A DNA stretch of 64,000 nt from Neisseria shayeganii 871. Lineage in GTDB: Bacteria; Pseudomonadota; Gammaproteobacteria; Burkholderiales; Neisseriaceae. The position numbers and the translations under genes were made by a program. Below, piece after piece: positions 18,994 through 26,700 of this stretch. Under the pieces are notes generated by a model that was given only the letters and a program-made list of their open reading frames with translations, had not been told where the DNA came from and did no database searches. The stretch covers positions 1,959,252-2,023,251 of the forward strand of contig NZ_JH164926.1 of assembly GCF_000226875.1 (NCBI RefSeq), read 5' to 3'. Every line of letters begins with the position of its first letter. Positions within the stretch are counted from its first letter, which is position 1.

Positions 18994-19329
18994 TTAAAAG
19001 AAAAAAAATAATCCAGTTTTCCTATCGATAGCAATTAAAGATAAAGCGTATATTTTTTTATATATAGAATAATTTTTATATTTAACTGAAAATAAATAAG
19101 ACAGCTCCTTTATTCCGTATAACTCATTATTTCCAATGATTTCTTCATATTCAAAATCATCTATAATAACATTTAAGTTTTGATTAACCTTATCAACAAA
19201 TCCACTATTAAAAAGATGATATATTTCTTTATCATCCACGTTTATTTTAAACAGATCTTCATCAGGAGCCTGATCAATATCCAATTTCTTCATCGTATCA
19301 AGATCTCTAGGTACTAAAATTGACTTCAT
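18994..19329 (-). CDS. putative immunity protein for the 19332-20189 cassette
   Basis: 111-residue, very AT-rich gene starting 2 bases after the toxin stop. The protein is acidic in the middle (DEDLFKINVDDKEIYHLF), ends in a run of phenylalanines (KTGLFFFF), and has no catalytic motif I recognise. Base composition is far from the host average, as is usual for immunity genes. Function inferred from position. Confidence 0.65.
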   Translation of the reverse strand: MKSILVPRDLDTMKKLDIDQAPDEDLFKINVDDKEIYHLFNSGFVDKVNQNLNVIIDDFEYEEIIGNNELYGIKELSYLFSVKYKNYSIYKKIYALSLIAIDRKTGLFFFF

Positions 19330-19331
19330 TA

Positions 19332-20189
19332 TTACTTAATCCTAAAGTGAGTTGCTTCATTATATTCGCCTTGACTTCTTCCTGATTGTGAACCATCGGA
19401 ATTAATTTTATTATTAGGAACTCGCCCATCTAAATCCAAATATTTCCTTCTCCCCGTCAAACCTGTATGCTCTATTCGAAAATAACTTCCTCCAACATCA
19501 TGAATAATACGGATCTGACCTTGTCCTTGATAGATAGCTTTACCAGAAGGTGTAAAAGAAACAGAAGGACTTGAACCAATAAATTTTCTAATAGCATCTT
19601 CCAAGCTAGCCTGCTGCCAATTTTGCTGGTAGCTCTGCGCTCTTATCGCTCCTCTTGGCGCAGATTGGGGTTTAAAAACCATCTCCCCATCCACCGGAGA
19701 CGGCGTTCTGGCCGCAGGCGGTGTTCTGCCGCTCCCCCTGCCCGCTAGTCCGGGTATGCGGCCGCGGATGGCCGGCCGACCGGTAAACGCACCGACCGCC
19801 ATACCCCCGGAACTGCCCAACAGCTCTTGCTTGGTGTTCAGTTCATAAGGGGCGGGACGCGCCCATTGGTTGTCGCCGAAAGCGCCTACCGGCGAGCCGT
19901 AAAGCAGTTCTCCCGGTATTTGTGCATTCCGGGCGGCACCGGCCAGAGATTTCAAGACGCCTGTCAGGTAGCCCATTTTGTCGCCGGATGGCAGGTGTTC
20001 GCCCTTCTGGCTGCTGACAATTACGCTGCCCATTCCCCGGTTGTAATCCGACCACCTAAATGATTTGACCTCCGGAATCCGGGGGAATCTGGCCAAATTA
20101 TTGCCGGCTTCCCGCACTTGGTCGGGAAAGTAGTGCATGGCGTCGGGGTGGTTGACAACGGCCAGGGTATAGCGGGCAGCGTCCCACAT
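19332..20189 (-). CDS. displaced toxin cassette of a TpsA/MafB-like polymorphic toxin
   Basis: 285 residues without a signal peptide. The N-terminal 160 residues (HPDAMHYFPDQVREAGNNL, GVLKSLAGAARNAQIPGELL) look like a pretoxin/linker region and are GC-rich. The C-terminal part from about residue 185 is AT-rich and looks like the toxin: ASLEDAIRKFIG, GKAIYQGQGQIRIIHD, SYFRIEHTGLTGRRKYLD and terminal YNEATHFRIK. The His-rich pattern recalls small RNase toxins, but I cannot name the family. It is immediately followed by an immunity gene. Translation would need a start within the cassette or a fusion to tpsA. Confidence 0.6.
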   Translation of the reverse strand: MWDAARYTLAVVNHPDAMHYFPDQVREAGNNLARFPRIPEVKSFRWSDYNRGMGSVIVSSQKGEHLPSGDKMGYLTGVLKSLAGAARNAQIPGELLYGSPVGAFGDNQWARPAPYELNTKQELLGSSGGMAVGAFTGRPAIRGRIPGLAGRGSGRTPPAARTPSPVDGEMVFKPQSAPRGAIRAQSYQQNWQQASLEDAIRKFIGSSPSVSFTPSGKAIYQGQGQIRIIHDVGGSYFRIEHTGLTGRRKYLDLDGRVPNNKINSDGSQSGRSQGEYNEATHFRIK

Positions 20190-20251
20190 CTTGTACTACC
20201 TTGGTTAAATCTATTCTTATTTTATTAGAAGAATGCCTATATTTAATAAGC

Positions 20252-20289
20252 TTTCAGGTAGCCTGATAAAAATATAGGCCACCTGAAGT
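20252..20289. repeat. imperfect inverted uptake-sequence pair
   Basis: TTTCAGGTAGCCT (20252-20264) and the degenerate AGGCCACCTGAAG (20277-20289), between the first immunity gene and the first displaced cassette. It could end the tpsA-immunity transcript. Confidence 0.5.
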
Positions 20290-20352
20290 ATATAGCTACT
20301 CGAAAAATAAAAGGCTTGCAATCTGCTTATAGCTTACTCTAAAAAGAGTAAG

Positions 20353-20763
20353 TTAATCTTGCAACGGATAAACAGTTTCATTCAATTGTTCCTCCTCATC
20401 TTTTCCATGATAGTCTTCTGTAAATTTCCCATCCTTTATTGCCCAAAACCAGCCCGCATATAGCTCAAAAAAAGCCAAATCAACAAACTCCAATCGATCA
20501 GGAATACTTTCATGTCTACGTAGTGTAATCAAGGCATCAGAATATATCCACCATGGGCCGCCCACTCCTATTGGAGAATAATGTCCTATTCTATTGATAT
20601 CAAAATCATTGACTTCCAGCTTAATATTTTTCCATCGTTCTTCTGAGAAAAATATTTCGAATAAGCTGGGCTTTGCTCTGCAGAGACAAGGTATATATTT
20701 TCTTTCAAAAATAAATTCGCTGAGTGGATACAATTGATTGTTAATTTTTTTTATAATATGCAT
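20353..20763 (-). CDS. putative immunity protein for the TpsA toxin
   Basis: 136-residue protein, AT-rich gene, starting 11 bases after the tpsA stop. It shows LRRHESIPDRLEFVDLAFFE and GWFWAIKDGKF; no enzyme motif or membrane helix. Position and base composition match an immunity gene. If the toxin is a C39-like cysteine protease, this protein would be its inhibitor; that is inference. Confidence 0.7.
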   Translation of the reverse strand: MHIIKKINNQLYPLSEFIFERKYIPCLCRAKPSLFEIFFSEERWKNIKLEVNDFDINRIGHYSPIGVGGPWWIYSDALITLRRHESIPDRLEFVDLAFFELYAGWFWAIKDGKFTEDYHGKDEEEQLNETVYPLQD

Positions 20764-20774
20764 ATATCTAATCC

Positions 20775-23700
20775 TTATCTTGTAATAATGACATCACCAG
20801 TAAAACTCTGTCTGAATGTGTCAACAGGACTGAAGTATTGGATGCCATGAGGATCTCGTACAGCAACAACCCTTTTTCCGTTCCTCATAGTTACACCATC
20901 TACCACCACAAAATGTGAAAAATCATTTTTTTGAATACGTACGATAACTGACTCTCCACGAGCTGTATAGCGAGCCAAATCATCGACATTTCTCCGTGTA
21001 ACAGATAAGGCATCAAGACCATTTTGTTTTAGAAGTGTTGCCACGTCATACCCATGAATTCCTCTATTGGAAGGAGGAATCGATTGAATCAAACTACCCA
21101 CATCAACCGCCTTGCCGTGTTGATTGAGTATCAGAGTAGCGCAATTATGACCACACGTTGGCAAATTACCCTGATAAATAGTCGGTCGGCTCAATGTACC
21201 TGCTCTTTCAAGTGCGTCATCCAATAGGGGATGCCGTGCCAGATGTTCTGCCGCCTCCCGAGAGGGAGCCGCATTAATAGCAGATCTTTTCAAAGTGCTA
21301 TTTACAAGTCCCCGAGCGCCACTGCGCACTCCTGAGCCAACTGCCCCCAAGGCTGGTAAATCATTCAATACACCAACAATGAATCGAGTGCTGCCTTTAT
21401 CAAAGCTGTCCGCTGCCTCTGCGCTATATCTCCTAGCTGCTGCTAAAAGATCTTGGTGTGAGGCGTGAGGGTAATGTTTTCTCAGTTCCGCAACAACATT
21501 GTGAATACCTAAGGAATGAGCCCATTGCCGATTCATGGCATTCAATTCATCGCAGGAACCCCAAGCAGTACAACTGATTTTTGCCCATGTTAGGCGGGTA
21601 TCTTGAGATTGGCTAAGTGTTTTGGCAGCATCAATCACTCTTTGTTTACAAACCTCATCAGAGCCACACGCTGCATGGGCTTTATCAAACTCTATGAGCT
21701 GCTTGGCAGACAACCAATTATTCTCCGCCGCATTCCTGCCCACCACCCCGCCGGTTTGTGCATCGGCCAATACACCGGCTGCAGTGTTATCGCTGTTGCT
21801 GTTGCTCACTACGCCGCCCACCACCGCCGCTACGGCGCTGCTCAGGCTGCGGATCTGTTCTTTCTCCCGTTCGGGCAGCAGGTCGGGGCGTTTTGCCGCT
21901 TCTTCTCCGTACAGGGTGCGGGTCAGCACCTGGGCGGCGGCTTCTGCGCCGGCGCCGGCTGCGGCTCCTGCTTTGGCGTCGCCGCCGTTGGCATAGGCCA
22001 GTGCGGCGCCGAGTATGGCGTGGCTCAGCAGTTGGGCGGCTTGGTTGGGCTGACTGCCGTTTTGCCCGAAGGTGTCGCCGATAACGGTGGCGGCATAGGG
22101 GGCGAGGGCATTAGAGGCTACCTGAAGGCCGTTTTGTCCGCCTAAGCTGCCGGTGAGGACGGTGGTGACGGCGTTGAGGGCGCGGCTTTTACCGCCGCCT
22201 ACGCCCCAGGCGGCCAGGGTGTGTTCGGCTTGTTGTTTGCGTTGCTCGGCGGCGGCGTAGGCGGTGGCATCGCCGCTGTCTTTGGCCTGCTGCATTTCCT
22301 GCTCCGCCTGCTGCTTGTGCGCCTCGGCGGCTTTGGCGCGGTTGGCACTATAGGTTTGGGCGGCGCTGTAGATCTCGGCGCTGGCTTGGGCGACGGTGCG
22401 TTGGCGGTGGAGGATGCGCTGTAAATCGGGTAAGGCGGCAAGCTGTTCGTTGGCGCCGTCTGCTTGGCTGCGAATGCCGAGTTGGGCGGCGCTGCTTGGC
22501 TGCCCGCCGATGCGGATGTTGCCTTCGCTGAGAACGGCGTAGGTGGTGCTTTCGCTGCTGCCCTGTGCGCGTTGCGGCAGGCTGGGGTTGAATTGGGGGC
22601 CGTCGCTATAGCCGGCTTCGGGCCGGTAGCTGCCGTCGGGCTGCTTGACGCCGGGGTTGTGGCCGTAGCTACCGGAAATGGTGGCGCTTTGGGCGCTGTA
22701 GTGGCTGCGGTTGTGCAGGTTTTCAAAGGTGAGGCGCTGGGTGGTGAGTTCGTTTTGTGCGGCCGGGGCGGTGGAGGTAATGGCTCCGCCTTTGAGGTGC
22801 ACTTGGCCGGCGTTGATGTGGTAGCCGCCCTCTCCGGCAAACAGGCCGCTTTGTTCGGCAACCCGGCTGCTGCTGCCGTCTGCGCGGGCAGTGCTGTAGT
22901 GGCCGCTCGCTTCCCAGGCGGTGCCGAAGGAGATTTGGACGCGGACGCCGCCTTGGCTTTGTTTGCTGTGTTGCTCGCTGTGTTCTTGTAGGCTTTCGAT
23001 GTGCAGTTTGCCGCCGATGTCGGCGTCGATGCGTTCGGCTTGGGCGCGGGCGCCGGCGAGAATGGTGTCGCGGCGGCTGTTGAGGGTCAGCCGTTCGGCC
23101 TGCAGTTCGGTGTGGCCGTGGCTGCGGGCATCAAGGCGGTGTTCGCCTTTGCCGCCGCCGGCTTCGGCGTAGGCGTAAAAGCCGGTTTGGGCGCCTACCG
23201 ATACGCCGACGCCTACGCTGAGACCGGCATGGCTGTTTTTACCTTCGGCGCGTTCGCGGTGGTGTCCGGCTTCGAGAATAATGTCGCGGGCGGAATCGAG
23301 GGTCAGGCTGTCCCCGGCTTTGGCGCGGGTGTTTTGCAGACGGATGTCGCCTTCGCTGCTGCCCAGACGCAGATTGCCGCCTGCGGTCAGGGCGTTGCTT
23401 TGGCTGTGTTCGTAGCTTTGCGCTTGTCTGCTGTTGGCGGTTTTGAAGCCGAAGCCGACTTCGGCTTTGAGTAGGGCGCCGTTGCCGGCAACGGTATTGT
23501 AGCCTTTGGCGGCGGCGGCCATGCCTTGCAAGGCACGGGTGCGGTCATCCTCCCGGCTCTTGACGGCGCCTTCGGCGGCGTTGATTAGATCAAGAATGGG
23601 GGAGGAAATCTTGGCGAAGTTGCCGATTTTGAGGTCGCGTTCGGAGGACAGCCGGCTGCCATGGTTGTGCCCGGTAAGGATGTCGATGTGTTTGGCATCG

Positions 23701-26700
23701 ATTTCGATATCCTTGGCCGCCACCACGTCGGCCACCTGCTGCACGTAGTTTGCGCCGGCGCGTATGCGGACGTTGCCGCCCAAACTGCCGATCTGGCTGC
23801 GCACCTGCTCCACTTGCTGTTGTTCGTCGCGCCGGCTGTGCTTCATCCAGCCGTTGAAGTGTTCGGTGTCGGAAATGACGGCGGAGCCGATGCCGCTGCT
23901 GATTTCTTGCTCTTGGCTGCGGCTGCGGTTTTGGCTGGACAGCAGACGGACGTCGCCGCCGGCTTGGAGGGTAAGATCTTGTTCAGCAACGGCGCTGCCG
24001 CCGATCAGGCTGATGTCGCCGCGTTCGGCCTGCAGAAAGGCCTGTCCGCCGGCAGACAATTGGGTGCCGGTGATGCGGCTGCGCTCGGCGTCGCCCTGCG
24101 AATGGTCATTAAAGGTACCGCCGGGGGTGAGGTGGTCGCGGTTATCGATGGAGAAGCCGCTACGCCGGCTGTGGGCCTCTTGGCTGTGTTGATCGGCAGC
24201 GTAATCCAAACGGATGTGCTCTTGGGCATTCAGGTAGGCATCACCTTCGGCTCCCAGCTTGGCACCTTGGCTGGTCAGGCTGCCTTGTGTGGCCGCAATA
24301 TGCAGGTTTTTACCGGCAGTGGCCGAAGTGACGACGGCTTCACTGTGTTGCCGGCTGTTTGCCGATAAGGAACGGCTGGCGCCACCGGTAATGACCAGTG
24401 GGGTGGCGGCGGCCATTGAGGCTTTGCTCATGGCACTTTCGTGCTGCATCCATTTACCCACCCAGCTGTCGCTGTAGCCGCCGCTGCCTTTGGTGCGGTC
24501 ATAGGCGGTTTGGGCCGCAGTATAGGGGTCGTAGGTGATGCCGACGGCAAAACCGGATTGCTTGCTGCGCTGTTCGGTCTCGCGGCTGCCGCTGATATAG
24601 GCGGCATTCAGGTTGACCTCGCTGCCTTGCAGCTTGAGATCGCCGCCGGCGGCCAAACGGGCGGCCTGAACATTTAACGCCTGTCCGGCAAGGATGTCGG
24701 TATCTCCTCTGACACTGCCTACTTGGGATAAGGTCAAGCTGCTACGCTGTTCGGTTTGTTGCAAGCTGTTGTCGGATTTGCTGTAGCCGACGCTCGCTAC
24801 ACCGTCTTTGAAGCCGCCCGACAAACCGGATCGTTGTTCGCGGTCGTAAGTTCGGCTGGTGAACGTGTTTTCTTCGGCGCGGATATCGATACGTCCGGTG
24901 GCGGAAAGCCGGTTTTGTTCGGCAGCGCTCACTTGGCTACCTGAAACCGTCATGTCCCCTCCGGCATGCAGCCGGAGTTTGTCGGCGTGTATGTTGCTGC
25001 CAACAGCTGTTTTGGACTCGGTAAAGATTTGGTGGGTATTGCTCTGCTTGCGGCCTCCGCCGGTACGGCCGGTATGCTTGGCGGCGTCATCCACCTGCTC
25101 GGTTTGTCGGCCGCTGCCGATAAAGAGGTTCCGCCCTGCTTGCGCCCGTACGGTTTCGCCGCCAATTTCGGCCGCCTCTGCTTTCAAGTCCCGGTCGGCA
25201 GACAACAGCAGTTCGCCGCGGGTACGGATGGTGCTGCCGACATCCCGTTGCTGTGCGCGGATGATGCGGTTGTCACTATCAAAGTGATTGCCCTGTAATC
25301 GTTCGGTTGAAAGCGTACCGAGGGTGATGTCTTGTTCGGCATGCAGGGTGGTTCGGCCGTTTTCGGATTGATTGCCCAATTCGGAAGCATCCAAATGGAT
25401 ATTGCCTTGAGCGGCAGCCGTCAAGATGCCTTCTTTTTCGGCCGTCAGATAAATACCGGCAAGCCGGTCGATATGGGTCACGCTGCCCTGGGCATTGGTA
25501 TTGCCGGCCAGTGTACTGCGGCTGGTAATGTCTCCTCCGGCCTTCAATAGCATAGTTTTGCCGGCATCCAATATACCGCCCGTATTATTGATGTCGCCAG
25601 CGGTGCGGATATCCAACTGATCGGCGCTGACCCGACCTGAGTTATCCAGCGAGCCGGCATTCAGATAGACGGCCCGCCGGCCGGCAATTGTGCCGCTGTT
25701 GCTCAGTGTTTTGGCGATGTTTAATTCGGTTACGTTGCCGCCGAGTAAAGCCCCGCCGCCGTTGACATCGCCCGGGCGCACCCGCAAATAAACTTGCGGC
25801 ACCCATACTTTTTGGCTGTTGCCGTCGGGCAGGGAAACCGTCTGCTCCACCAACCACACGATATCGCTGGTCAAGCGGGCAACTTGGTCGTCACTGAGCG
25901 CAATACCGGGCGTCAGATTAAAGGATTTGGCAGCAGTCAGGCCATTATTCATTAACGCCTTAAACTGTTCCTCATCATTGCGGTAACCGTCTAGAAAACG
26001 ATGGCCGGTTAGTTTGGCAATCTGCTCCCGCAACAGGCGTTGCTCATAAAAGCCGTCACCCAGCCGTTTCTGTATGTTTTCTTGGTTGATGCCCAACTCA
26101 CGCAACATGTAGTCACTACCAAGCCATTTCCGGTAGTCGGCAAAACGGGGATCGGTTTCAACCAAATAGTCCGGGGAATTTGGATTCACAATGAAAAAAC
26201 TGCTGCCCGGCAACCGGATACCGGCCGTATCCACCCGTACCGATACATCTGCTCGATTGACCGCCCGATCGCCAGGCGATGAAGTGGCGGGCAGGGAAGA
26301 AGCGAATTCACGATAGGCATGGGAGCCCAGAGACAACTGGCGGACTTGGGGAGCAGGGGTGTAGGCTTGAGCGCTATGCCCGGTACTGTCGCGGCCTTTC
26401 CTACGGTGCCGCCAGTAATGGTGCAGGGTTCCTTCATCGCTGACGGTAGTGGTGCCGAATGTTTCTTGCTGATGCAAATTGTCTTGAGCAGTAGAAACCA
26501 CCAGTTGTCCGCCGGCAATAATCTGGCTGTCGGCATTGTGCAATTCGTCTGCATCAATCTCTAAGCGGCCGCCGGCAATGATTTTGGCCGGAGCGGTTTC
26601 TTTTACCTCAGTCTGTTGGATTACCCGCTCGTAGTCGTATTTGTGCCAACGTTCGTGGTCTCTGCCATCCGGGGTATGCAGATGATCGGATTCATCATTA

